Positions 1 through 10,339 of a DNA stretch of 60,000 nt are shown one piece after another; the stretch's first letter is position 1; every line of letters begins with the position of its first letter. The translations under genes were made by a program, and so were the position numbers. Location: contig WPIO01000006.1 in assembly GCA_009760855.2 (NCBI GenBank), positions 9,590,001-9,650,000 on the forward strand, written 5' to 3'. Source of the stretch: Cristatella mucedo. Taxonomy: Eukaryota; Bryozoa; Phylactolaemata; Cristatellidae. The notes beneath the pieces were generated by a model, which did no database searches, had not been told where the DNA came from, and saw only the letters and a list, made by a program, of their open reading frames with translations.

Positions 1-169
1 CTTCACATATTTCTATAAGAATTCTAACAAACGAACTATCTAAATCTGGAATTAGTTTATCAAGATAATGTTTAACTATACGTTGATCGTTTCCTTTTAG
101 TTTTTGAAGACAGATCTTTAAAGCCATTTCCCTCGATTGATCACAGCTTAAAATTCTTGACACGTCCAT
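1..169 (-). CDS. Unidentified ORF of the Polinton-like element, cut by window edge
   Basis: An ATG at 167-169 (minus strand) opens a frame that stays open for 56 codons to the window edge, so the gene is incomplete. The visible part is mostly helical-looking, rich in Leu, Ile, Lys and Asp, with no motif I recognise. It lies on the same strand as, and downstream of, the acidic small ORF and the DNA polymerase. The shared AT-rich composition suggests it belongs to the same mobile element. It could be a short chance ORF; the stop is not visible. Confidence 0.4.
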   Translation of the reverse strand, partial: MDVSRILSCDQSREMALKICLQKLKGNDQRIVKHYLDKLIPDLDSSFVRILIEICE

Positions 170-199
170 TTCTATATAGTTATAAATATTTTTTATAAT

Positions 200-400
200 T
201 CACTTGTAAAACGTAGATATATCATCAGCGCTACAAAAGGTGAAGTCCTCTTCAGCAGATTCAGATTCACATTCAGATTCGGATTCTGGTATGTAATCAG
301 GATCATCAGAGTCTGTATCAGATGTTGATTCTGTATCTGTCATAGTTATATCTATAGAATCTTCTTCAACTTCTAAAAACTCTGGATTTTTGTTTTCCAT
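200..400 (-). CDS. Small acidic protein, 66 residues, Polinton-like element
   Basis: A 66-codon minus-strand ORF starting with ATG at 398-400. The middle of the protein is dominated by Asp, Glu, Ser and Thr (for example a run of ES/ESEC repeats around residues 39-50), giving a strongly negative, probably disordered chain. It begins about 36 bases after the likely polymerase end and 31 bases before the next ORF, a compact spacing typical of genes inside a mobile element. No family is recognised. Composition bias alone can keep a short frame open, so coding status is uncertain. Confidence 0.4.
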   Translation of the reverse strand: MENKNPEFLEVEEDSIDITMTDTESTSDTDSDDPDYIPESESECESESAEEDFTFCSADDISTFYK

Positions 401-655
401 TTCTATAATAATAAAACTATTGATTTAATACTTATTTAATTTTCTATGCTAATATTACAAGTGCTACAATGACCCGCAGACTCTTTTATTCTATAATGCC
501 CATAAGAATAACTATGAATACCACAATCTAACCAGTAGCGTTTTGACTCAAAAGCTGATAGTGCTCTTTTTTTAAGTTTCTTTGTAAGAATATTATGTTT
601 ATTTTGTGTCATTCTATAGAAGTCTCAATCAAGTGTTTCTTCAAAAGCAACAGTA

Positions 656-2224
656 CTACCTTTTTTTTATATAAATATCATTTGCTGTTGATAAACACTG
701 ACTATATTCATTATGGGTTATCTTTGAGTTCTTAATTACTTCTTTTGGAACACCCTTTGCTTTCATAATTGGTTTAGTAGAAGCAACGGAATATAGTTTT
801 GGTCTTAAAGCAATGAATTCATCAATTTTTGCACCATCCATTTCATCTTTGAACTTACCAATCTCGTCTTTATGAAACCAGTCTTTAATATCAGTCATCT
901 CTTTCTCAAAGTCTTCACTTTTAATATCAACAACTAATGAATCAGTGTCAGTATACAATAAATTTAATCTATCATTAAACTTGGGTTTCAATGTGTCATA
1001 ATAAAATTTTTGTATGTGTAATTTTGATAAATCAAGAATCGCAACACCTATAAATATTGGTTTATTTAGAAGTGTAGTTTTCTTTGAGTGTTCAAAGGCA
1101 ACTAGTGTTTTATCAAAACATCTAATTTCTTTAAGTCTAGGATCTCTCATTAATTTATTGTATAATGAATCGTTCTTATCTGTTCCAGTATTTACTATTC
1201 TAACACACGTTCTGTTTTCCACATTCTCACACGTTTTTCCAAAGATTTGACACATGAAACCTTTGTACAAATTTCTTTTGAAACTATCACCTTTACGATC
1301 AAATTCAATCTTTTTCTCAGCACATATATCAATGAATGGTTTTGCCCAAGGTTCTTGATTAAATTTATATACTTTATGTATCTTAGTTGGTATCAGCCCT
1401 TTACTAACAACAAATTGAAAGTATCGGTAATGTGTCAAGTAATTAGTTTTATTATTAAAATCACAAATCAACTTTGGAACACTAGTTGGACCTGATGAAA
1501 ACTTTTGTTGATATCTTGAAAACTCAGAACTATCGACAACTCTACTTTCAGGACAAAGAGGATAATCATTATGTAAATCATGTAGTTCCTTTGGATACTC
1601 TAAATCACATAAGACAAATATTCCTGTTTTACCATCTTCAGGTAATGACATTATTTTTTCAAGCGACCAGTTACTTAAATCATCTTCAATAGATTCTGTA
1701 ATAGGTAAACACCACATCATAACTGTTGGATATAAACTTGTTGTGTCCCAATACATAATGTGATTAGTATCACTAGCTTTACAAATCCTTTTACTGACTT
1801 GACAGACACCACCTCTTATCGATTCCTTAAACTTTTGATATAGTTCTAAATCCCCCTCTTTTTTACCTAATAGATTTATAGTAGTTTTTGTATAGAACAA
1901 AGTACAAGACCACGCATAATGAGGTGCTGATAGGTAATGTGCTGGATCCAACTTAAACAATTCCATAAAACTGTTTCTGTATGCTTCATAGCAATCAGCA
2001 AGAAGTGTAACATCTGCATATAGATAAATATCATGATAATCACCTAAATCTTTCATACCAAATAGTTTAAATACGTTTAACGCATGTTCATAGTCTTCAG
2101 TACTATTACCTTTATCAAAACTAAGTTTACTATTGAACGCTTTAATATCTGGAATCTTAGTCTCATTGAATTTATCAAATGAGTCCATATATTCATAAGG
2201 ATAAACACCTTTTCTTGATATCAT
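656..2224 (-). pseudogene. polB fragment 3: palm and catalytic motifs
   Basis: A 522-residue frame. Exonuclease III lies at residues 67-80, motif A at 160-166 (Asp160), a motif B region at 317-330, motif C at 424-429 (Asp426 and Asp428), and KLYS / GVPK near 476-494. Motif B reads MCQIFGKT where the family usually has an Asn-Ser pair before x-Tyr/Phe-Gly, so a key position looks changed. The frame is lost at the T8 run 661-668. The C-terminal block continues in another frame to the TAA at 436-438. Confidence 0.8.
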
Positions 2225-2236
2225 GTCTTTAAGAAC

Positions 2237-3115
2237 TTAAACATCAATGTCTGGATATAATCTTTTAAAGAGATCAATCGTAACATCAAAATTTGAATTC
2301 GCTTTCTTTAATGAAGTAACAATATCACTTAAACCATTACTCATAAAATTAAAAGAATCCTTGAACTCAAAATCTTCACATGACATTGACATATAATTTT
2401 CCATATTATGTGCGACAGGTTTACAATTAAGACTAAATGTTGACATTCCTTTTACAATCAAATGAGAATCATATCCTTTCAAATTATGAATAAATATGGG
2501 AAGCTTCCAACTAGTTTTTTTAAATCTAACAAGTGAATTACAAAACTTATGTGCTGCTCCTCTAAATTTACCAGTGAAATGACAATGATCTCTTGATTTT
2601 ATATTCACCTTTTTATTAATATCAAATTCACGATTACACACCCAGCAACTCTTTGAATCATCGAATTGTTTACGAACGTCAGAATTAAAAATAATTGGTG
2701 CATCAGCTTGTTTTACTACCCTATCTTTCAACTCATTTGAAACATTAATTATAAATTCTAAAAGTAGTTCAACACAATTATTACCTCTGTTTAAAAATAT
2801 ACATGGTAGTCCTCCATTTATATCATTATCTATTAGCACTTTTCCATTAATATCAAGAATAATTGCACATGAACTGCATGGAACTTGTAGCATATTAGTA
2901 CACGCATCGCTACATTTACCTGTTGTTAATTTACTACTGCAGTAATTTGGTTTTAGATTATTAGATACAATACTTTCATAACAAATATCACATGTTTTAA
3001 CATTCAAACTCTCAAAATCTGCATAACCAATGTATGGATTTTTAATTAATTTTGAATGGTCGCTAAAATTCAAAAGTGTGGTATCTTTTTTTTCCCGTTT
3101 TCTTATTTTCAACAA
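2237..3115 (-). pseudogene. polB fragment 2: exonuclease and HNH-like segment
   Basis: A 292-residue frame. The first ATG is inside the overlap with fragment 1 and is not a true start. It carries the exonuclease I motif (ADFE, D33 and E35), a Cys-rich HNH-like block (CWVC...RDHCHFTGKFRG...FCN) and exonuclease II (HNLKGYDSHL). It ends at TAA 2237-2239. Fragment 3 continues in the same frame, so this is a nonsense mutation, not a gene end. Confidence 0.8.
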
Positions 3116-4184
3116 TACCTGGAATTTTTAATTTAGAATAACTATAATTACGGCCTTTACATAAAATTAAATGATTTTTAAAATCTTCCTCTGAAAATAA
3201 CTTATCCATACATCTATGGCAATAAAACATTGATCCGCCTTTATTAGGTGTCCTACAGAGTCCGCTGAAATTCTTTATTAATACATAATGACTTTTTTCA
3301 GATTTAGTTATCAATAAAAGATTAATATGTCTATCTAGAATTTCTGATTTTCTTGATACAATTTTTAAAGGATATATATTTGATTTGTCATTATATTCAT
3401 AAACATTTATGCTAACATTAAATAGTTTACCTAGTTTTTTAGTATCAATTACTTTGAGCGGCCATTCAAGTTTTGATAATGGTTCATTTAGTTCTTGATA
3501 ACTAGTTAATAATATCTTAATCAAATCAGAACATCTCTCTGGATGTGTATTTATAGGATTTAGAAATCGTAGTATGCACCATAGAGCACAATATTTATCT
3601 TCATTCTTTATATTGATACAACAACGCTTCTTTGCTAAGCCAGCTGGTAGTGGTAAATAAGATGAACCTGCTCTAATAACATATTCCGTAGCATTTATCT
3701 CAAGACGTTTTACCCCCATCAACCTCCAACCAGAACCAGGATTCTTATCAATAATCTTGTCTATTGCTTCTTTTAAAGATTTCAACTGCTCTTTGATAAC
3801 ATTGGTATAATCAGACCTTTTAACAACTGAAACTAACTTAGAACCAGTTACAGCAGTATGACTATGTGTGTTAGTTTGTTCATGATACGAATGAACTGAT
3901 ATCTTTGTTTGTAGTTTAAACGAAGCAAATCTCGCTGTTACTTCTTTTAATGCATTGTTATAACTTGGTATTATGTTATTAAAGAAATCATCAATTTCCA
4001 TAGCAGAATATTCTCTTCCTTTAAGAACATATCTCTCATGTCTTCCACTAGCTCCAGTAAATTCTAATTTAAACTTATGAAGTCTAGAAGTAATAGTTTT
4101 ACTTGAAGTTATGTCATCAATGTTCATTAGTCTTCTTGATTCTGCATAAAATGAGTTCCCCTTTTTAGGACTTATTCGATACAT
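3063..4184 (-). pseudogene. polB fragment 1: N-terminal region
   Basis: A 373-residue open frame from ATG 4182-4184. It holds the segment with INIKNEDKYCALW and HPERCSDLI that is characteristic of Polinton polymerases, then a zinc-like motif (YCHRC...H-x4-C) near residues 323-344. The frame runs past the T8 homopolymer at 3086-3093 into an out-of-phase tail of a few residues. The true continuation is in the next fragment's frame. Confidence 0.8.
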
Positions 4185-4245
4185 CTATATAAAGAAAAGA
4201 AAATTTATTTAAATAAAAATCCATTATAATATATATAAGATTTCA

Positions 4246-4366
4246 TGTTGTAAGAAAAGTCTAATATTAAGACGATTTCGTTTTCAAGACTTCGAAATGC
4301 GAGCGATAGCGAGCATGAGAAGGATTGAAAATGGAATTGTCTTAATATGAGACTTTTCTTACAACA
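4246..4366. repeat. Fold-back inverted repeat beside the polymerase start
   Basis: Left arm 4246-4287 and right arm 4325-4366 are reverse complements at 38 of 42 positions (both begin or end with tgttgtaagaaaagtct or its complement). The 37-base loop contains a doubled GCGAGC motif. The hairpin lies 62 bases upstream of the polymerase start codon. At that position it could mark the terminus of the Polinton-like element or a small hairpin element inserted beside it. Confidence 0.7.
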
Positions 4367-5037
4367 CGCTCTCTAGCGCGGGGAGGAAGTCGCAGCTTGG
4401 CTTTCTTACGTATCAACTAGCCGAAAGTAGAGATTAGATTTCTTAAATTCAGTGTTATTACGTCCAAGCACAAGTAAGCAATCCAACAATTGCTCATTTA
4501 AACAGTTTTAATGTGTCTCAGTTGCTAATTATTGCATGTAGTCCTTTACGTGCACAGCTTGTTTATTTTTCAAGGTTTCAACGTCTTGCATGGATTACTC
4601 ACATGCATGGATATACTAGTCTACTATATACATTCGTATATATTTATTTATTTGTTTGTTTATTTACATGTTTCCATCACCACGCTCACTACTTTGTCGC
4701 CAGATTCTGGTTCGGCCCGGTTTATTCAGTTCCGGTCTGGCTAATTTTTCCGGGGCCGTCATACTGAGAAGAACGTTTGGTGGCATACAATCACCTATAA
4801 TCAAGCACACTGCCTTTGTTAAGACCTAGGCAACGGCCCATATTTTCTCCAGTGAATGTGTACTGGTATTGCCAGAAGAGATACAATCAGTCTATAGCAT
4901 CCGTGAAGATGCAGTCTCCGCATGGCAGCTATAGTCCCTTTTACGCACCAGTATATCTACAGGAGTATATCCTAAAAAATATTCAAAAATGTTAGTTTTT
5001 TTAATTCGCGTATTAAAGTTGAACTAGTTATAAATGC
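4367..5037. other. No gene recognised
   Basis: Short unrelated frames only. Composition changes from the AT-rich element to a more balanced base content. I see no motif, repeat or splice structure here. Confidence 0.5.
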
Positions 5038-6797
5038 AAACCTTATTCCCACTGTCCTGCTCCTACGTTGCTTTTATCTGCTGCTGCCATGCATAACTAA
5101 CATCATTACAATGTCATTAGCCTCAGGTCATGTCCCAGCACCTTTCAAAAAAGCTGTAGCCAGGCCACTTTTCAAGAAAGTGACACTAGACCAAGAGAAC
5201 TTAAGCAACTACCACCCAGTCTCCCTTCTGCCATTCCTATCAAAGACACTGGAACGGGTCGTGGCAGACCAGTGGAACTCATATATCGAAACCTCACACC
5301 TTGCTAGTAAGTTCCAGTCTGGCTTTAGAGCTAATCACTCCACAGAGTCAGCATTGCTTAGAGTATACAACGACCTACTTAGGAATGCAGACATGGTTAT
5401 AGTTTCTCTGCTTGTTTTGCTCGATCTTTCGGCAGCTTTTGATACCATCGACTAAAAATTTATTCTGGAACGCCTCTCATCTCGCCTGGGCACCACTGGC
5501 ACTGCTCTGCAGTGGTTCAGGTCCTATCTCAGTGGGAGACTCCAGAGTATTGACGAGAATGGACAAAGATCATCTTAGGTACCTCTGAAATATGGCATAC
5601 CTCAGGGCTCCGTGCTAGGTCTGGTTCTTTTCACGGTTTATACTGTCCCTCTTGCTGATGTGATTGCCAAGCACAATCTAGGCTTTCCCTTCTATGCGGA
5701 TGACACTCAGTTGTACCTTTGCTTTGATCCCTCCCAGCCTTCGAGCTTCTCAAATTCTCTCAACTCACTTGCTGCATGTATTGATGACATCCACAAATGG
5801 ATGGCAGCAAATTTTCTAAAACTAAATGATGATAAAACTAACTTACTAGTTATGGGTAAACCCAGTGTGATTCACAAATTGGAAAGGCTGACTCTCAAAA
5901 TTGGCTCTGCCAGCATGTCTCCAGTTGCATCAGCTCGAAATCTAGGTGTCATATTCGAAAGCAACCTCTCGTTAGACGACCATATCAGCTCCACAGTCAA
6001 ATCTGCCTATTTTCAGCTTCGTAATATTGCTAAAATTCGGGTTTGTTTAGATAAGGATACCACATCTAAGTTGGTCTATGCATTCGCGACATCCCGTCTC
6101 GACTTCTGCAACTCACTGCTTACTGGCCTACCAGCATGTGCGATCAGGCGATTGCAGCTGGTGCAAAACTCTGCAGCTAGGCTTGTCTGTCGTGAGCGTC
6201 GCAGTTGCCACACTACTCCACTTCTCGCTGACCTGCACTGGCTACCAGTCGAGCAACGGATTGACTTCAAGGTTTTGTCGCTCACTTTTAGGTCCCTTCA
6301 TTCTATGGCTCCAGCCTATCTGTCAGATATACTACTCCATGAGGCCAAGCATCGTACCACCCGCTTTTCGGAATCCAGCAGTCTAGAAATACCTCATACA
6401 AGCCTTAAATCCTTTGGAGACCGTGCATTTAGTTCGTATGCTCCCAAAGCCTGGAACTGCCTCCCGACCTGCGTCAGAACATCCCCTGACCTGACCACAT
6501 TTAAAAGGAACCTAAAAACACACCTATTTAGGACAGCATTTAGTGGGTCCCTGTGATTCGTCCTTGATGTGCTTATGCGTGCTGACACTGTGCATGCTGC
6601 CGCTAACCACATTAGCATGCTGACCCTGTGCATGTCACCCCTAACCATGCTATTCATTTTGTTTGTTTTTCAAGCATGATTTTACTTACCATTCAATTGC
6701 ATTTCACTTTACAGCAAATGTAAAGCGCCTAGAGAGAGATTAAGTTCTCTGAGGGCGCTTTATCAAGTGAATTGTTATTATTATAATTATTATTATC
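5038..6797 (+). mobile_element. L2-clade LINE, copy L2-A, 5' truncated
   Basis: A non-LTR retrotransposon fragment holding most of the reverse transcriptase and the whole 3' end. The 5' edge is set by where similarity to the longer copy near 17630 begins. The 3' end carries the family tail: a GCGCCT...AGAGAGATTAAGTTCTCT...GGGCGC hairpin at about 6725-6765, then TTATTA repeats. Similar tails recur at 10620, 18610-18690 (inverted), 40110, 47860 and 55140. The element ends directly against a second LINE family at 6795. Confidence 0.85.
5111..6556 (+). pseudogene. L2-A reverse transcriptase ORF with two stop codons
   Basis: One continuous frame from the ATG at 5111 to the stop at 6554-6556, interrupted by TAA at 5453-5455 and TAG at 5576-5578. 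It encodes RT fingers and palm (SKTLERVVADQ, FRANHSTESALL, LLDLSAAFDT, GIPQGSVLG, FYADDTQLYL with an intact YADD), then the thumb and C-terminal region ([23 protein letters not shown]). The endonuclease half is missing because of 5' truncation. In the L2 clade this protein copies its own RNA at a nicked target site. The TAG is shared with the copy at 53949-55191. Confidence 0.85.
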
Positions 6798-7180
6798 GTT
6801 TCCAGCCGTCCTGAGCTGCTACTTCCGTGCTACTTACTACCACAATTGCTCTCCTGACTCAGCTGTGCTTCTCTCTCTTTTTCTTTGTTGCGCGAGGTAA
6901 AATCCGTTGGCTACCGAATGCGTACCGTAAGCCGATTGGGTGTTGAATGAACCATAGAAAACTCCCTATGTAACATCCACATAGCCTTTTTGGCTTTGTG
7001 GAGTTACACATGGAGGTACGTTACGTACATACATACATACATACATACATACATACATACATACATACATACATACATACATACATACATACATACATAC
7101 ATACATACATACATACATACATACATACATACATACATACATGCATACATACATACATACATACATACATACAAACATAC
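6795..7180 (+). mobile_element. LINE family II (L2 clade), 3' end, copy II-a
   Basis: This matches the 3' end of the LINE copies at 37187-37710 and 45650-46328: the end of the RT ORF (PAVLSCYFRATYY in the 46 kb copy), a short 3' UTR and a TACA-repeat tail. The tail differs from the TTA tail of L2-A, so this is a second L2-clade family. The 5' part is missing, cut off at the L2-A end. Confidence 0.7.
7027..7180. repeat. (TACA)n microsatellite
   Basis: About 37 nearly perfect TACA units with two interruptions (TGCA at about 7142 and an AAAC near 7171). It forms the 3' tail of LINE copy II-a. The paralogous array at 46241-46328 is only about half as long. Confidence 0.95.
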
Positions 7181-7514
7181 AAGGCTGCATACACCGTGGC
7201 TCTTGACTATACAACTTCGATGTAAGTCCTCACCTGCGATACTCATCAGGCCACGCTTGGTTTTGGCATCGGCCATCCTATCTGGGGTGGAAAGCTATGA
7301 TATGGACCGCATATAGAGTTGCTCACGTGCTCAGAGTGCTGGCCGTCAAGTTCGAAGCTCCGAAAAGAACTGGACGAATGAGAGTGCAAAAACTTGTAGA
7401 ACTATGCTAAATTAATCAAGATATATATTTATTTTGAAACTGCAATGCGCTTATCACTGGTGCTTAACAGAGCAGTGTTCATATATACTATAGTAATTTA
7501 ATGTAGTGTGTCTC

Positions 7515-8296
7515 TGCCTATAACTCCTTAAAGTCACAAGGGCTAAACGGGTTTTCGTGGAGAGCTCTATCTAGCAATCTCAAATCCTTAGCGGCTTTCA
7601 TGGAGGTACGGCAGCCAGCTGACGTCTTTTCACACAACAAAGAGAACGCGATCAAGATAGCTAAATCAGAAGAGCAGTTGAGGTGGTGGATAGCGTGGAA
7701 GTAGCAGCTCAGAATGGCTGGGAAGGATTTGCTGCAGTAGACAGCAGCAGAGAAGATGTTCGAAAGAATTGTGGAAGTGAGTTCCATAATCTCGCAACTG
7801 CAGAGCCAAAGCTCCTGTCACCGATAACCTTTAAGCAAATTAGTGGCATAGCTTATCAATTCTCCATAGACGACCTGATGGCACGAGGAGGCTGATGATA
7901 TAGGTGCAGCAGCTCAGCCTGATGTGACGAAGCCAAGCCATGGCGATTGTTGTTGGTCAGACTAATGATTTCACTCCGTATCCATTGATCGACCTGCTGT
8001 TACTTCGTATCTAGATTTCAACTGTCGTTTAGGACCTAGCAAGCCTGATCTAACCACACGCGGCAGCTTCTGCATTGCGGTGGTTGACTCAAGGGGCAGA
8101 ACGTGCTGCATTGTGGCAAAGCTAATAGTCTAATCTATACATGCGTCGAAGCTTACGGCGGGTGGTCGGATCAAAGAACTAACTGCAGCACGTTGTCACG
8201 TAGTCAAACCTGGGAACTTGGGCTCCGGCCGCAGGATCGGGTGGGATCATATAGTGGCTTAGGCATTCGCAGGCAAGTCGAGCTACTCGATGCCTG
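7515..8296 (-). mobile_element. LINE family II fragment, minus strand, copy II-b
   Basis: Read on the minus strand, the block encodes a degraded RT C-terminal region: pieces resembling [36 protein letters not shown] and SLCCVK, split by stops. The same blocks occur in the family II copies at 37.2 kb, 43.1 kb and 45.8 kb. The copy is inactive. Its near twin lies at 46830-47690. Confidence 0.7.
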
Positions 8297-10339
8297 CCGA
8301 TAATGTGCTTATTTTCAACTACACAAGGCAGGAATGATACTCCGAAAGAGCTCCATAAGCGGCGGGAGGTCACGTGTGTTTGGTTGGGCCAGTCTATGGA
8401 CTTATTACCGGGCGGTTGTATTATAAGTGCTATTAATAACGGCCAACAGCTTATAAGAATAGCAGACAATGTTTTTCTATCTCTGTATTTATTTTTCCAT
8501 GGAAGTTAAAAGCGATCTCTCGAGAAGCACAGACGGCTGGTGATGATTGCAACAGTGAGGAATATTATAAAAACGGCCGGGCGCAGCCTTGGCAGGCAGG
8601 TGCATGGGATGACGGAGATGATAAAGGAATGCAACCAAAAGCCACGGCCGCTTTCTGCAGATTTAGGATTAATGTCCAACGTGCTAGAAACATTGATGTT
8701 ACTATCTCGGCTTTGAGCGTAGGGCTCATAGCTTCTGACTGAGAATCAAAATAAGACCTCAATCGGGTCCAGCCGTATTGAATTTCGAGTGCAATCCACA
8801 ATGTACAGCAATTACTTCATTACTACATTTCGCTTACGGTACCCTGTTTTCGCTAACCATACGTCAATAATCATTACTTGATAATATAAAATTCAGAGCT
8901 GTGATTCTTTTTCATTTACCTATCGTTTGGAAATGTTGCTTATTTTTGTAGCCTTAGCTCGCTGTTATAAAATGTGGAGTCGGACCGTTACTTCCGGACC
9001 AAGTAGGCCGTAAACCCATCGCTCGTAACGATACCAGTCTCAGCCTATACCCGACGAATATTGGCGGCGCCAGAACCTTTAATCGCAACTAGCGTCTTGC
9101 AGGTGCAGCACCAATACACTCAGGCAAGCAGACAGTAGCGGAATACGGCAGCGAGAAAGAGATTCCCTAACTTAACATTGCAAGTTTATTTCCGTAGTGC
9201 AGACAAGTCTACTTGACAGCAGCAAAGAGAGTTGAACTGGCGTTCAACAGCGGCCGTCGCGTACACTAACGGCTTCGTGACCTGGAGCTCAAATCAGCTC
9301 AAATGGCCAAATCAGCTCAAATGGCCTTAGCCAACTTCAGAAACACAACCGACTACCCATCTCGTGGCGTCAGCACTTATGCGGCCTCGGCCCGTAGGTT
9401 ATCCCGTAATCGGTTACCAGCATCGCCATTCAGGAACTAGGAATAATGAATATCGGCCAAGTTGTGGCTGATTGAGGTCTCCGCCGTTTCATGGCCCTCG
9501 ACTACTTTGCAAGAACGCACAGTTAAAAATAGGTATTTAACACTCAGAAGTACCTCCTGCATATTCAGGTTCGCACTGGCTAGTTCTGGGCGCCGGAAAG
9601 AAAACTTGCAGCGATAGTGGACTCATACGATGGAGACAAGGTGGCTCGGCGGCCAGCATTTACATGTATCTGTTTTTGAAAAATTTCAACCGCATTAGGT
9701 AAATATAACTCTAGGGATTTACAAAGCAGGTATTAGCCTGACGTTTGTTGTTGTAATCGCACCGATTGCTTCGATTTCGTGATTCATGCAGCAGCCACAG
9801 TTTGACAGCGACAGGCTACATAGGCCACATGATAACTGATGTTGATTACTTGCAGTTCTGGAATTACAAGTGCTAGGAACCGGTGGTGCGATAATCGCGG
9901 GTGCTAAGGCAGAATAAAAAACCGAAGCCACGGACAAAGGAGTCAGTTGTGCACCAGGAGATGGCCTTGGCATTTGAGCTGATTTGACATCGAGGCTCTG
10001 AGCCGTACGAGAGTTGCTGCTCATCACGGCAGCTGTTTAACGCCTGCAGCCTTCAGTCGCTGTCAAATAGACTTATCTACATTATGGATATGTGCAAGCT
10101 GTGTTAATAGCCAATAAGACTCTCCTGCGGTTACAGAAATAAAGCTGTTAAATCAGCTAAGATTTGTTCAGCATTCGAGCCGAGCGGTAGTTTCGCTCGA
10201 GGCTGAGCACCGGTTTCATAGCAGCGGTGCCTCGGTGTCGCACGAGAGTTGCTATATGCATGTAACTCTCCGTGGTTACCGAACAGACTGCTCTACCAGT
10301 ACGAGGATTTGCTACATTAATATATGGGCGCTCTTTGTT
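8297..10339. other. Intergenic, no gene recognised
   Basis: No convincing coding frame. The only clear structure is two perfect copies of an 18-base unit (AAATCAGCTCAAATGGCC) at 9291-9326. The ORF-like stretch at 9719-10027 (minus) has no recognisable domain. Confidence 0.45.

Larger units (their letters stand above)
436..4184 (-). pseudogene. Polinton/Maverick-type protein-primed DNA polymerase B, broken
   Basis: The gene spans about 1,240 codons in pieces. From N to C terminus I see: a basic N-terminal region; a Cys-x2-Cys...His-x4-Cys zinc-like motif; an HNH/endonuclease VII-like Cys-rich segment with RDHCHFTGK; exonuclease motifs (ADFE, HNLKGYDSHL, and Y-x3-D near LYADVTLLADC); polymerase motif A (WDTTSLYP); a motif B region ending FGKT; motif C (YTDTDS); and a C-terminal KRYWLDCGIHSYSYGHY block. 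The order and motifs fit polymerases of Polintons and adintoviruses, which copy linear DNA from a protein primer. Four breaks are seen: a frame change at the T8 run 3086-3093; an in-frame TAA at 2237-2239; a frame change at the T8 run 661-668; and a TGA at 625-627. Both frame changes lie in 8-base homopolymers, so sequencing error is possible for them. The two stop codons argue for a decayed copy. Confidence 0.85.
6795..8296. repeat. High-identity block 1 (partner 46015-47612)
   Basis: This block and 46015-47612 match at about 97% by eye, apart from microsatellite length and one SINE insertion. Surrounding paralogous sequence matches at only about 80-85%. Contents are the 3' end of LINE family II (+), a TACA array, about 330 bases of unclassified sequence, and a minus-strand LINE family II fragment. 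Confidence 0.8.

Noticed and set aside
2237-2239. Alternative genetic code (TAA or TGA read as an amino acid) in the polymerase
   Set aside because: Only two such codons occur in more than 1,200, and they are of different types. Nonsense mutations are simpler.
6966-7316. Several 70-110 residue ORFs on both strands made of repeated Tyr-Ile-His-Thr or Val-Cys-Met-Tyr
   Set aside because: They are translations of the TACA microsatellite, which has no stop codon in any frame; not genes. The same applies at 46200-46536.
9719-10027. 102-codon minus-strand ORF
   Set aside because: Ser/Pro/Ala-rich with no domain. The matching region ahead of gene 2 is missing, so conservation cannot be tested.
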